The notes under the pieces are model-generated. The model made no database searches, was not told the origin of the DNA, and worked only from the letters and a program-made list of their open reading frames with translations. Below, piece by piece: positions 50,418 to 61,820 of a DNA stretch of 64,000 bases; positions within the stretch are counted from its first letter, which is position 1; every line of letters starts with the position of its first letter. Location: assembly GCF_000372725.1 (NCBI RefSeq), contig NW_005199770.1:172295-236294 (forward strand). The letters are read 5' to 3'. Origin of the DNA: Emiliania huxleyi CCMP1516 (lineage: Eukaryota; Haptophyta; Isochrysidales; Noelaerhabdaceae). Made by a program: the position numbers and the translations under genes.

Positions 50418-50500
50418 ACCTCCCAGAGGCCTGTATTCCACCCGTATTCCACCCGTATTCCACGTATTCCATGGAATACGCCGTATTCCAAGCTCCAAAA
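50418..50500. repeat. GTATTCCAC(CC) short repeat
   Basis: Six copies of GTATTCCA with CCC or no spacer, one inverted (TGGAATACG), giving a small palindrome around 50467-50478. Confidence 0.75.
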
Positions 50501-50604
50501 ATGGACGTCCGCGGCGGTGAGGATCGGCGCGGCGAGGGGGGGTCTTGAATTCGCCGCGCATTCTGAGCAAAATTGAGCCCGCTCAGGTGTGAACAAAAAG
50601 TATA

Positions 50605-50690
50605 AGGGTCAACCAGGTTTCGAACTGGGGACCTTCCGCTAGCGGAAAGGCATCCAGCAAGACACGCTGCGGTTGAAGGGAGGTCATCGG
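50605..50690 (-). other. tRNA-like sequence, probably a pseudogene
   Basis: Minus strand: a six-base acceptor-like pairing (TCAACC / GGTTGA), a five-base anticodon-like stem around CGCTAGC, and CAGTTCGAAACCTGG in the T-arm position. Position 33 would not be T and the T-stem is imperfect, so function is doubtful. Confidence 0.35.
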
Positions 50691-50786
50691 TTCGGAAACC
50701 TATGTAGCATACCGGAGGAATTAGACACACAGATACGCACACCCCGACGCCCGAAGTGCCAAGAAGGACGTCATTAGTACGAAACC

Positions 50787-51500
50787 TCAGAAGGCCATGG
50801 GCGCCGAGAGAACATTCTCCCGAGAGGACAAAAAGAAAAAAGGCTTCGCAGCCCCTCCTTGCGCAGTGACTCCAGTCCCTCCGCCCTGCGCCGCGGCCGC
50901 GGGGGGCTCATTCGAGAGGGTCCCCAGCGCAATCACCATACCGGCGACGCAACCGGTGAGCACTGCAAACATGGCAGGGGTCGGTGGGCCTCTGGGATTT
51001 TCCGGGGCGTGTGTTGATTTGCGGCTTCTCCTGGAAGAGCGTCGCGCCGGCGCAGCTGCCGAGTCGGGGTTGGCTGGCGGCCTGAGCGGCTCGGGCTCCT
51101 GCGACGATGACGACGGGCCGGCGGCCGCGTACTCCACGAGCTCAGCCATATTTCGTGTGCCGCGAGAACCTCCAGTCCACAAGTTTTGCCGATCTGGCGA
51201 TTCGGGACGGACGTAATCTCTCTAATCGTACGAGTCGGGCCGACGACTTCCGTAGTTCCGTTTTCACGCAGAAGGCCTTTATCTGTGCCCCACTCGATCG
51301 CCATCTATGAGACCCCCCCCCCCCCGCCCAATACACCCACACCCTCCCACACCCTCCCACACCCACCTGTCACCTCCACTGATTTATCCCGCGGAGCGTG
51401 CGGGCGGATACCGGTCGCCCGCCCCCCCGCGCATCCAGATTTGTGACGGCGATCGCGATGGGCCTTCCACGAAGTTTCGATTCATCAAGAGTTGTTCACT
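50787..51500 (-). CDS. Small single-pass membrane protein
   Basis: The C-terminal part is certain as a frame (stop at 50787). It has Ser/Pro/Arg-rich sequence, one transmembrane helix (AMFAVLTGCVAGMVIALGTL), a Gly/Ala linker and an FFFLSSREN end. It could start at ATG 51149 (120 aa). A better model adds a conserved-looking exon MAIEWGTDKGLLRENGTTEV, VGPTRTIREITSVPNR at 51304-51210. That exon would be joined to a short upstream exon (HAPRDKSVE, near 51400-51380) by a GT-AG intron, and to the C-terminus by an intron from 51170 with a weak GTTCTC donor. Family unknown. Confidence 0.45.
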
Positions 51501-51717
51501 GTGGAACGAGGGAACCCAGGGTGTTCGCCGCCGCTCATTTGGAGCTCGCTCTCCAGGAGCTTCGAATGCTGGCTGCCACGCTCACGGCGGCTCTCGGCTT
51601 CTCGCCGGGCGTGACGCGCCTGCCGAACGGCTTCGCCGGTGCGCCGCGAGCCCGACCACAGCACAGACGCGCCATCGCGCCGCGCAGATAGACACAACTC
51701 GCTGCAACTCACACACG
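51501..51717. other. Short stretch with ambiguous frames
   Basis: A plus-strand frame (HLELALQELRMLAATLTAAL, then FSPGVTRLPNGFAG) forms an amphipathic helix and ends at 51691. The minus strand is open too. It could be a small exon; not resolved. Confidence 0.3.
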
Positions 51718-52686
51718 TCACACGAAACACCCTTCCAGATCCACCTCTAACACCGCATCTAAAACACAAAGAGTCTCCTTGCGACTCTCACTCTCTGTAG
51801 TCCACGCGTCACACCACGCATGCACGTTCGGCTGCAACAGCCACAACGCATGGTGCATGCCTAGAAGAGTCGCACGATTACCGCCCCTGCGAAACGTTGA
51901 CGTCGAGCACTGCTCCACACTTGGCGCAGTCCGCAACAGCCTATCGTATACACACGGCGCGAGTCTCAGAAGATGCGAAGCAGGGACGTGGGGGGGTCGG
52001 GTGAGTGGTGGGGAGGGGTGGTGTGAAAGGGGGGAGGGGGGGGGGGCGACCGTGGTCCCGACGTGGCCAGCAGGCAGCGCGAGCGCGAGCATGGTGTCGC
52101 ACTGCGCGCAGCGGAAGACAAAATTGCGCGCCGGCGCCGGTCTCGGCGCTGGGTTGCGCGCCGGCGCCGCTGGCGGTGCTGGGGACGACGGCGGCGCGCC
52201 GCCATTCGGCTGGGCAGGAGGCAGGGCCAGGGGGCCCTGCTGGAGGGACGGCATCGGTGCAGGCGGCGACAGCTGGGCAGGGTGGTGCGGCGGCGCTGCC
52301 TTGTTGAGAGCTGCCGACCGCGGCGAGGTCGGCGCATGGGTCGGCGCAAGCGAGCGTGCCGAGCCAGACACGATGGCGCCGTTGCCACTGCCGGCAGGCG
52401 GCGCGCTACCGTGCGACGGCAGGGGGGCGGCACGCGGCACGCTGGCGGTCGGCGGCTGGGCAGTGGCAGCTGACGAGCCGGTAGCAGGCGAGCCGCTGGC
52501 CATAGAGCCGTTGGCAGGCGGCGGAGGGCCCGGCGCTAGGCCCGGCGGAGTGACGCGCTGTGGTCTCAGCGGGGGAGGGGCGTAGGCCGCGAGGAGCTGG
52601 CGCTCCGCAGCGATGGCTGCCGCGAGAGAGCTAATTGGAGCCTCAGCGGGCGGCTTTGGTGGCGGCAGCGGCGGTGGCGGTGGCGG

Positions 52687-52717
<31 letters not shown>

Positions 52718-55700
52718 GGCGGCGGCCGCCGCCGCTGCGCCACACCCTTCCTTATCGGGGGAGGCAGCCTGCCCGACGGCACGATGGGCGTTGGCGGGGC
52801 GGCATTCTTCCGCACGGACCCTTGCGTCGACGCACCCACCTTGGCCACCACCCTCTGCCCGGCTCGCACGTCGGCGGGCAGAGTGAGGAAGACGGAGCGG
52901 CCGTCGGGCAGCGCGGCCTGCACCCTCTCGCCGCGCCTCATCGCATTCGGTGCGATGATGGAGATGGTCCGCACGGCGCCGCCGGCGGTGGACTTCGACG
53001 CCGCCCCTCCCGTCGCCCGTGCAAACGGCGGCAGCCTCGGACTCGCCGCGGCACCCACGGCTGGAGAGCGCGCCGCCTGCGCCGGCGGCGGCTTGGCGCG
53101 GCCATCACCGGCCGCCTCCGCGATCGCTCGCGACTTTGCGAGCGCCGCCACGCGCCTCGGCGGGTCGAAGGGCGCTGCCTTCGCCCTGCCCAGCGAGCCA
53201 CCCTCCGCTTTGGCCGGCGAGTACGCCAGGATCTGCGCGTCGACAAGCGCATCCGGCCCGCACAGCACTGCCCTCGCGTCGACGGCGCCTCCGAGGCAGC
53301 TCGGATCCAGCAGGATGCGGCGAGCCTTGCGCGGCGCGCCGTCGCCGAGCTCGCCCTCCTCGCCCTCCTCGCCCTCCTCGTCTGCCGCGTCGTCCAGCGG
53401 GTAGACCGAGAGCTTGGGCGCCGGGCGGCTCGGGCGCTTCCGCGCCTGCGGCGCCGTGGCCGGCTGTGTGGGAGCGCCTCGGGCGTTGCTCCGCGCGGCC
53501 GCCACCGAACGCGTGGGAGGGAGGGGGGCGCGGCCGCGCCGCCCCTCTCTGCCGCATGTGTGGGACCGGTGCGCCCCGTGGCAGGCGGCACACAGCGCAT
53601 CGCCGAGCCCTCCTCGTAGCGGGTGCGTCCGCGGGTGCAACCGCCCGCGCAAGCCCTGTGGGCGCGACTGCAGGAGGGAGCGGGCGGCGCCATGCTCCCT
53701 CCAGTCGGCGCCCGCCCAAACCCGCGCCGCGGTCCCCGCCTCGGCCGCCCCCCCCGGCGCAGGGGAGCGGCTGGGAGAGGCGCGGCCCGAGGCGCGGCCC
53801 GAGGAGGAGGAGCCCTCGGCATGGGCCTCGACCGCCGCCCGCGCCAGCCTAGCCGGCCTGCAGCTCGAGCTGTCCCAGTGGTTCTTGATCGCGTTGTCGG
53901 CGCGGCCCGGGAGCCGCTTCGCGATCTCGGCCCACTTGTTGCCGAGCTCGGCGTGCGCCTCGAGGAGGATGCCGTCCTCCTGCTCCGTCCACCGCGACTG
54001 GACGAGGTCGGGGTGGAGATGGTTGTGCCACCGGTCGCGGCACTGCAGGCGAGGGAGAGGCAAGGGGGGAGTGTCGCTTGTGGCGTGGGCGTGGCCAAGG
54101 GGGGTGGAGCTTGGGAAGGGAGGCTGGAGGGAGGGAGGGGGCAGGGTGGCCGAGGGCGATTGGCAGCGAGGATGGCGAGGCGGCGGCGGAGCACCTGCTT
54201 CCCGCTGCGGCCCGGCAGACTCGAGGCGATGACCGTCCATGCCGTCCGCCCGGTGCTGCCCTCTGTCATCCGCTCGCGCAGCACCGCGTCTTCGTGCTCG
54301 GACCACGCCCCCTTCACGGATCCGCGACCCCTGATGCCCTCCCCCCCCTCCTCCTCCTCCTCCTCCTCGTCCTCCTCGCCCATCTCCACCTCGATCTCCA
54401 CCTCCGACTCGGCGGCGGCGGAGCCGGGCGCGGCGGCGGAGGGCGCGGCGGCGGAGGGCGCGGCGGCGGCGGGCGCGGTGACGCCGGCCCTCTCCAACCG
54501 CCGCCAGCGGTTCTTCACCGCGTCGGCGCTGCGGCCCGGCAGCGATTGGCGGACCGACTCCCACCGGGCACCGCCAGAACTGCTGCTGTTGCGCCGCACC
54601 TCCTCGCAGAGAGTGGCGTCCTCCTCCGCCGTCCACGAGTCCGTCCGCTCGCGTGGTCCCTGCGCCGCCTCGGCCGCCTCCTCCTCGTCGCTATCGCCGC
54701 CCCCGCCCGTGCGCGAGTAGTAGTGCTCCCACGCGGCCGCGCGACTCTTCGTCTTTGTGCCGTCGGGGGCGAAGTAGACGTAGTGGTAGTTCGCCCGGAG
54801 GCTGCCGCGCTGCACGCGCGAGTAGCCGGGCGGAAGCGCGCTCTCGTGAATGAGCGAGGCGGTGCTCGACTCGCCCGCGCTGCCGCGTCGCTTTGCAGGC
54901 CCAGAGGCGGAGCCGCGCTTCTGCTTCGGCGCGACAGGCTGGCCCGCGCCAGGCTGGCCCGCCGTCAGCGCGCGGCCGTACGCGGCGAGCTCCTCGCTGG
55001 GCGCCTCCCAAGTGGACTCCTGCAGCAGCGCGTTGGCGTAGTACGGCAGGTTGTACTCGGTCGAGAGGCCGACTGTCCACGCCGCCGCCACCTCTTCCTC
55101 GCTCCGGCCCGTCTCCTCGGCCGCCCCCGCCGGAGCCGCCGCCGATGCCGCCGGTGCCGATGCTGGCGCGTCCGCTGGAGGCGCCTCCGCTGGCGGGACC
55201 TCCGCTGCCTCCAGAGCGGGCTCAGTCGGTTCGAGCAGTGCCCAGCGGTCGCGTACCGAGTCCTCGGAGCGCTCGTCGAGCATCGGCAAGAGGCGGCGCC
55301 ACTTCTTCCCGAACTGGCGCACGCCCTCGCGGATGATCGCGTCCTCCTGCGGTGTCCACTTCCGGTTCTGCGACGGCAGCGGGTCTGGGGGTGGCGGCGG
55401 CGCCTCGCTCCGTCGCAGCAGCGGCAGCGGCGGCGCGCCGCCCAGCCGCACCCTCGCCGCCAGGTCTGCAGCCGCCGCCGCAAGCACCTCCCGCTCGCTT
55501 GCCTCCGCCGTCGGCACCTCGCTCTCCTCCGGCAGCCCTGGCGCCGACCCCGCCGGTGCCACCGCTGGCGCCCCCGCCGGCGCGGCCTCGCTCGCCTGCC
55601 CCGCCGCCGCATCCATCCCCACATCCATCGCCTCCCCGGCTGGAGTTGGCTCCGCCGCCTCCTGCACCTCCGCCGCCTCCGCTGGCGCCTCTGCCTCCGC

Positions 55701-57336
55701 CGCCTCTCCCGCCTCCTGCGGCTCCGCCGCCGCCACCACCGCCGCAGCAGCGGCGAGTTCGGCGGAAGGGACGGAAGCGTCTGTCATCGCGATCGCTGAG
55801 GCTGCCTCCTCCGCCTCCAGCGCCTCCGCCACGACCGACGCCTCATCCGCCTCGGCCGCGGTCTCGCTGGCCAGACCCGCCTCCTCCTTCATCGGCTCCG
55901 GTGCCGCCTCTTGCTCCGCCGCGTCCTCGAGCGTCTCGTCCGCGACTCGAGCCGCCCCCGCCGCCGCCGCAGCCGGCGCCGCAACCTCCTCCGCCGCCGG
56001 CGCAGTTTCCGCGGTGCTCGCCGCGCTCGGCGGCGGCGACACAGCGGCGGCGGGCTCTGCGCCGAAGATGCCTTCCGGCAAGGTAAATGTGCCGGCGACG
56101 GGTCGCACGGGCGAGGGCCGCGTCGCCGCGTCGGCGGGTGCGTCGGCGGTCGCCGGGAGAGGAGAGGGAGGGTGCGAGGGCGGAGTCCACGTGCGCAGGT
56201 CGCCCCACCCCAGCGGGGCCGCCTCTCCGCCCAGCAGGGGCGGCGGCAGTGGCGAGGGGTCGCCGCCGCCCGTGGAGGGTCCCGGGGAGGGTAACCCCTC
56301 TGGCGCAGCCGCCGCGCGACCTCCGCCCGCCGCCGCGCAAGCCCGCTCCGCCTCGTGCCACGAGCGATGGGAGCCGACGCTGCTGAAGCCCGAGGCGAGC
56401 CCCCCCGCCTCCAAGCCTCCCTGCTGCCGCCCTTGCCCCCCCGCCTCCTCTCCCGCTCCCAGAGCCCGCAAAGCGCCTTGCGAGCCGAGCTGCGCGTGCT
56501 GCGCGCCCGGCCCGCCGTCCGCCGCCGTGTGCCCCGGCCGGCGGACCCACGCGTGGAAGCGGTCGCCCCCGCCGCACCGGATGCGCCGCGCTGTCTTCCA
56601 GCCCGTGCCGCGCCGATGCCGCGCCTCCTCGCTGAGCTCGCTGAGCTTCCCCGCCGCGCCGCCGCCGCCGCCACCCTCCTCCTCCTCGCCGTCCTCGGAG
56701 TCGGGCTCGCCGTCGGACGAGGCGGGGGAGTAGGAGCCCTCGAGGGCGGCGGCGAGTCCGTCCGACGTCGCCATCGACACGGGCACCACCCCGCCACCCG
56801 CGGGCGTCGTGATCGAGAAGCCGGCCGACAGGAGAAGCGCCCCGGCGCCCGTCTTTTGCGCCAGGAGGGGGTGCGACGCGTCGAGGGAGAGGGTGGCCCG
56901 CTGGGTGGTGCCGTTGGCGGCGACGAGCACCGTCTCGAGGGCCGCGGGGGGGACCGCCAGCCGCACCGTGTCGCCGCCAATCTTGTCGCGAGGCACGGGC
57001 ACGTCCACTGTCCACCCCACGCCGATGTTGACGCGCACGGCGTCGCCTGAGCGAGTTTGGGCCGCGGGTGGGCCAAAACAAGGCGGCGGGTATTTCGGGG
57101 GAGGGGAGGCTGGCAGCCGCGTCAACCGCCCGCTCTCGGGACGGGAGGTCGTGGGCGAGGGGCTTGCAAGGCGCGAGGCAAAGCGGCTCGCTCGCGAATC
57201 GCGCGCCGCGCGCAGGGGCGCAGGAACCTGGCTGAGCTTGGCTCGGCAGCGTGAGCTCGAAGCAGGTCTCGTGCGCGTGCTTGCTCACGAGCTCGAGCAG
57301 GCCGGGGCCATCGGGTCGTGTCTGCTTCTCGCGCAT
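51718..57336 (-). CDS. Multi-Myb transcription/chromatin protein (~1,761 aa)
   Basis: Exons (minus): 57336-57228, 57046-54195 and 54042-51718; introns 181 and 152 nt, both GT-AG, phases exact. N-terminus: [20 protein letters not shown] and [20 protein letters not shown], a beta-rich module echoed by [20 protein letters not shown] later. Then a long Ala/Glu-rich linker and a first Myb ([20 protein letters not shown]). A WW-like block ([19 protein letters not shown]), an MBD-like block ([35 protein letters not shown]) and a second Myb ([16 protein letters not shown]) follow. A canonical R2R3 pair is split by intron 2 ([11 protein letters not shown], then [36 protein letters not shown]). Near the C-terminus [20 protein letters not shown] looks like an LSD1-type zinc finger. 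Nuclear DNA binding is expected. The last ~100 residues may include an unrecognised intron. Confidence 0.82.
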
Positions 57337-57339
57337 TTG

Positions 57340-58810
57340 TCGCCAGCCAGCTTGACGGTGACTCGCGCAAAAGACGCTCTCAGCCAAAAGGGAAAAAGAA
57401 TTTTGCAAGCCCACTCCCTCGCGGAAAAAGAACAAGAAAATCCGCGAAGTCACAGACGCGCTCTGGCCCGCAAGCAAAGAGAAATCCAAAACGACTCCCG
57501 TTCTCGCGCAGCGAACACTTTTGTTTGCGTGTTACTATATTCTGGTGGCGAGGGAGCTCTGGGGGGAGGCGGGGCCACTAGGGGGTACCCATGCGGGGGG
57601 GAGATGGGGTCCCCCAGCCCGCCGCAGGCGCCGATTTTTTTTGGGGGGGGGGGTCTTTGTTTGCGCGATTTTTCACTTGTTTTCATGGGAATTCGCCGTA
57701 CTTGCGGCCATGCTATCACGCCCTTGCGACAGCCTGTCGGCGCTGCTGACCGTGCCCTGCTGCACAATTGACCACCTGCATAGCTCACGGCCTTAGTATT
57801 CAGCATTCAGTGACGACCTGATCGTGCGGCCAGTAGGAATTCCTAGGAAGGTGTCCTTCCAGCGCGTGCACGCTTCTGTGACGCAATGCGCGTCACAAAC
57901 TGCCTCGGATTGGCTGCTGGCACTCTCGAGGCTATGCCTACACAGCCTCGCGCGCATGGGCAGTCAAGAGGACCACGCACCTTCTCAGGACAGCGCCGGT
58001 GCCTCTCTCTTGGACCGGCAAACGTGGTGGTCTGCTCTCGTGTCACCAATGTGGGACCAGTGCGGCATCGCGCCATCGACAGCTCTGAACTGCGCCTCAC
58101 CACTGACCGGGAAGGCCGCCAAGTGGGCCAGCACCGGTCGCACATTGTGGCAGCAGTCAGCAGCGCATGTCTGATAGCTAGAGCAGCAGCGTCAGGGTCG
58201 CAGGGTCGGATCGTGTCAAGCCTCTCGCCTGGCCGGCCGCGTGCAGACGTCGGCCTGTCTGCTGTCTGGAGTGATCTGTCGGCGGTCAGTACGACCGATC
58301 AGGTTAGAGTTTTCTCATGATTGGAGGGTCTGTCTCTGTATGTACTCCTCGAGATCTCTCCAAATCTGCCCTCTGATTAACCTAGGTCCTAGCTTAATCG
58401 GGAAGTCGGTGCTCTGAGCGACTCTGAGCGGCTCGGCGGGGGCGGCGAGGGCGGCCGGCGGCGGGTTTGGAAAGGGTGGATGGACCGGGGCGAGGCGGTG
58501 AAGGAGGCGGTGGGGCGGGTGGCGGGGGCGATGGTGGGGTGGAAGGGGTGGGAGCTGTGTGTGTGTGTTGTTTTGTGTTTGGGAGCTGGGAGGAACCCAG
58601 CGACGCGTGCCGGAGAGAGAGATTTTTAGCATCTCTCTGGGAGGTGGCGAGCGAGGGAGGAAACGTGTGTGTAGGTCTCAATGTCCCACCCCCCTGCGCG
58701 CGGGCCTTCTAGGCCCGCGGGTAGTCTGCCCCCATCCCCAGGGCCTCCAGGGCTCGCACCTCAACCTCTCAGACCAGCGCCATACAGGTATTTTCTTCTC
58801 ATAACAAGGC
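57340..58810. other. Long intergenic region, no supported gene
   Basis: The Myb gene promoter lies at the left end. Contents include T and G runs (57636-57652), the lower-GC stretch 57660-57860, and frames on both strands without domains. A plus-strand frame 57886-58318 is Ser/Arg-rich but unconvincing. GGGTGGCGGGGGCGATGGTG-type G-rich sequence occurs at 58430-58560. Confidence 0.5.
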
Positions 58811-58823
58811 TGTGGTCGTATAC

Positions 58824-59370
58824 ATGAACATGAGTGAACGCGCGCACGCGGCGGCGCCCGACGTGGACGCGGAGCGCGAGCGGCGGGAGGACGAGGAGGA
58901 CGACGATCTCATGGAGCGGCTCGAGCGGCGGAGGGGCGCCGACAGCACTCGCATGAGGCGTGCCCGCGCGCCCCGCGTTCGCGACCGAGGCAGCGCGCCC
59001 ACCGCGCTCTCCCCCGCTGCGCAGCGAGATCTACTTTGAGTTTGCGAGGGTCGCATCCGAGGAGCAGCTCGAGCGCTTCGAGCAGTACAAGCGCTCGAAG
59101 CTCCCGCGCGCCGCCATGCGAAAGCTGATGCAGGACGTCGTCGGCAGCTCGACCGAGCGCTGCGCCATCATCCTATCCTCGCTCGCAAAGTCGTACGTCG
59201 GCGAGCTGGTCGAGACGGCGCGCGAGGCGGCGACCAAGGCGGGCGAGGAGGGCCCGCTGCAGCCGCGCCACCTCCGGGCGGCGCAGCGAGCGGCGCAGCG
59301 CAACGGGACGGTGCCGCAGAGCGCGATCCACAAGCGGAGGCTCTTCTGGCGGACCAACAGTGGCGCGTGA
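58824..59370 (+). CDS. TAF11: TFIID subunit TAF11 (159 aa)
   Basis: ATG at 58824; exons 58824-58957 and 59025-59370. The 67-nt intron is GC-AG (exon end ATGAG, acceptor GCTGCGCAG) and restores frame exactly: without it the histone-fold frame has no start. Acidic N-terminus (RREDEEDDDLMERLERRR), then the TAF11 histone fold: FARVASEEQLERFEQYKRSK, LPRAAMRKLMQDVVGSSTER, AIILSSLAKSYVGELVETAR, GPLQPRHLRAAQRAAQRNG. TAF11 pairs with TAF13 in TFIID and contacts TBP/TFIIA at promoters. Length is typical of a compact protist version. Convergent with the TMEM50-like gene 273 bp away. Confidence 0.92.
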
Positions 59371-59643
59371 GCGCGGAGTTGTGTGTTTCAGTTTTGTGAT
59401 AACTCGGTCAACGGTGTTGCGTCGGTCTGTGTAGCACCGCGCGCCCCGGACCAGTCACCAGAGAGAGAATCGCAATCGCGAATCGGCCAGGAATTGGCGG
59501 GACCGCGATGTAGACCACATACGTGTCGCGGCTGCTCAATACTATCGCGCACAATAATGTCGCGGAAGGCGGTGAACACCTAGCGGCAACAGTAGCGGCG
59601 GCGGCGTGGCGGAAGGGAACGGAAGTGCGTCGCCGCGCGTCAA

Positions 59644-60075
59644 TCAATCGCCATCCGACAGCCTGCCGGCCCGGAAGAGCAGCGAGCTTCCGAAGATCAG
59701 CAGGTTCTGCAAAAGGCCTCGTACGGCCGAGTCATGAGAGCCGGGAGCGGTGGGCGAGTTGGACTCTCGGACCAGGATGTACGTGGACGCAATCAGGCCG
59801 GAGAAGGCAAACACAAACGAGACAAAGACCCACGCCTTCACCTTCTGCGCGACGGAGTCGTCAAACCCGCCGTCCGCCATCGCGCTCCACGTGATCGCGT
59901 TCACCATGAGAAGCGCGACCGTCTGCAGGATGCCGGGCACCCAGTCCGCGCCCGGCGTGCCAAAGCCGTAGTCGTTTGCGGCCGCCGCGACCCCGTCGAT
60001 CCACACCAGCCACCCGCTCGCAAAGAGGACTCCGCCGCCCGCGGCGGCGAGCGCGCCGACCGCGCTCGAGTCGGA
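59644..60075 (-). CDS. TMEM50/UPF0220 membrane protein (main exon)
   Basis: The main exon is 60075-59644, entered through a CCGCAG acceptor at 60076-60078. It encodes 143 residues: SDSSAVGALAAAGGGVLFAS (TM1 start), GWLVWIDGVAAAANDYG, then PGILQTVALLMVNAITWSAM (TM2), VKAWVFVSFVFAFSGLIAST (TM3) and GLLQNLLIFGSSLLFRAGRL (TM4). This matches the four-helix TMEM50/UPF0220 layout and the family's final LLQN...F.S...F..GR motif. The usual short N-terminal exon (about 15-25 residues) was not located; a candidate lies upstream of 60100. Family members sit in ER/endosomal membranes and associate with secretase or cornichon-type complexes. Confidence 0.82.
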   Translation of the reverse strand, partial: SDSSAVGALAAAGGGVLFASGWLVWIDGVAAAANDYGFGTPGADWVPGILQTVALLMVNAITWSAMADGGFDDSVAQKVKAWVFVSFVFAFSGLIASTYILVRESNSPTAPGSHDSAVRGLLQNLLIFGSSLLFRAGRLSDGD

Positions 60076-60214
60076 CTGCGGAGGCGGGGGTGCAGGCCAT
60101 CAGCGCGCGCGGCGGTGCGTGTGGTGGGGAGAGGCAGGCGGAGGGGGCACCATGGGTGGAAAAGAAATAGCTTTGCCCGACTCCACTAGGCGAGACTGCT
60201 CTATTTATTTATAG

Positions 60215-61820
60215 GCGAGAATCGGAGAAGGACTGCGAAGAGAGATAGGAAGAGGCGGACGCCCAAGGGTGGGCGACGGCTAGCGCACCACACCCTGGCG
60301 GCATGCCGTCCTCCCATCCCTCCCTTGGGTTGTCTGTTTTCTTTCTTTCTTTCTTTACTAGGCTAGCACCACACTCCTCTCCTTAAAATCCCTGTGTGGT
60401 GGCGGCGTGCCGTCCTCCCATCCGCATCCCTACCTTGGGCCGGATGCTTTCTTTCTTTCTTTTCATCCACGCTTTCTTTGAGCCTCGGTCCCAGTGGGGG
60501 GTGCCCGCGCCTAGCTCTGCGGACGGGCCCCTCCACCCTTCACGTACGGATCATGTAGTCCCCACACTCGCTGTCGTGGGATCGCTAGTCATGTGAGAGA
60601 GTGCGTTGTGTTCTTGTTTTCTATCCGCTTACTAGGGGGTTGTTCACTCTCGGAGGCCTCAGAGCTCAGATCCCCCCTCTGAGGACGGGTCGGACCCCTG
60701 GCTTGGCGGCTCAGAGGGTTTGACTCTGACTCTGTGCCGCCTCTATGGCCTCTCTTGGCTGCTTTTGGCCTCAGAGGGTCCCTGGCCGATGGTCCGTCTT
60801 GGCGCGGCGGACAGAGGGCTTTGACCTCAGAGGGTGGCCCCCTCACGGCAGAGGCGAGAGCCCCGGGCGGAGGCGGAGCTGCCTAGCCCTCCACGAACGG
60901 CGCTGACCAGTGAGGGCGGGGAGGGGCGGTAGTAAATCATTATGACTTTAAGCAGCGAGCATGACCAAGGGCAAGGCGCTACGCTATGCTCGAGTGCCCG
61001 GCACCACACACGCTTACTGCTGCTGCAGGCTCACAGCGCCCGCGCCGAGCCCTGCGCGACAGCTTCGCGCGGCCCGCGGCGCCGACCCGTCAACTCGAGG
61101 ATGTGCTTGGAGCGGCCGCCCGAGGAGGAGGTAGTGATCTCCACGTCCCCGTCCCCTGCTCCAGCTTGGCCATGTTGAGGCGCCACGGCGTCCGCGTGAA
61201 CTCGAACTTGAGGTGTCCGAAAAATGGAAACTGGGGGGGACTTTCTCTGCTTGGTGGGGGATCACGACAGACTTGAAATACCGCTGAAAACTCCCTCTGA
61301 GGAGCGGCCTCGCGGGGCTTGCCCCTTGGCGTCTCAGAGGGTCCCCGTAGCCTCAGAGGCTGCGCCGAGAGAAGGCTGTTGGCGGCACAGGCCTTCAGAG
61401 GGTCGGCCCAGGCACCCTCTGAGCCGCTCGTGGATGGCCTCTCTTGGCACAGAGGGTACCCTCTGAGACGAGCAGATCTGGGCCCGCTTGCCTCTCCCCC
61501 CCCCCCCTCTGATACAACCGGTATCCGCTTCACCCTTGGGTTTCTTGCCGTCGTGCCTGGGCCGTCCCAGCTGTCAGGGTGAAGGTATCCGCTTTCTCTT
61601 TGTGTGCGGCGGAGTTTTGTTATAAAATTCAGTTCGCACCTGTCGAGCCTGTGTAAAAGAAAGAAAGAAAGAAAACAGACAACCCAAGGGAGGGATGGGA
61701 GGACGGCACGCCGCCACCACACAGGGATTTTAAGGAGAGGTGTGTGGTGCGCTAGCCGTCGCCCACCCTAGGGAGTCTGCCTCTTCCTATCTCTCTTCGC
61801 AGTCTCTCTCCGATTCTCGC
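60215..61820. mobile_element. 1.6-kb element with ~140-170-bp terminal inverted repeats
   Basis: The left end (from GCGAGAATCGGAGA at 60215) and the right end (to TCTCCGATTCTCGC at 61820) are inverted copies over about 75 bases: GCGAAGAGAGATAGGAAGAG, then GGGTGGGCGACGGCTAGCGC. Similarity continues, with an indel, through the GCCGTCCTCCCATCCCTCCC and CTTT-run blocks. The left side carries a second partial copy (60355-60455). No transposase or target duplication was identified, so this is a non-autonomous or composite repeat. Other copies lie at 3655-3775. Confidence 0.65.
60640..61505. repeat. CAGAGGG / CCCTCTG motif clusters
   Basis: At least 20 copies of (C)TCAGAGGG(T) or its reverse form CCCTCTGAG are concentrated in 60640-60850 and 61280-61500, on both sides of the element's centre. 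Adjacent opposite copies create many small palindromes. No protein-coding content is supported in the central part (60960-61270), although a frame starting MTKGKALRYARVPGTTHAYC is open briefly. Confidence 0.7.

Noticed and set aside
50605-50690. Functional tRNA gene
   Set aside because: The T-stem is imperfect and position 33 would not be T; kept only as tRNA-like.
53019-56733. Long plus-strand frames opposite the Myb gene
   Set aside because: GC-rich antisense shadows; the minus strand carries clear Myb domains with exact splice phases.
60961-61130. Small plus-strand frame starting MTKGKALRYARVPGTTHAYC
   Set aside because: Plausible start but no family or splice support, and it lies within the repeat element.
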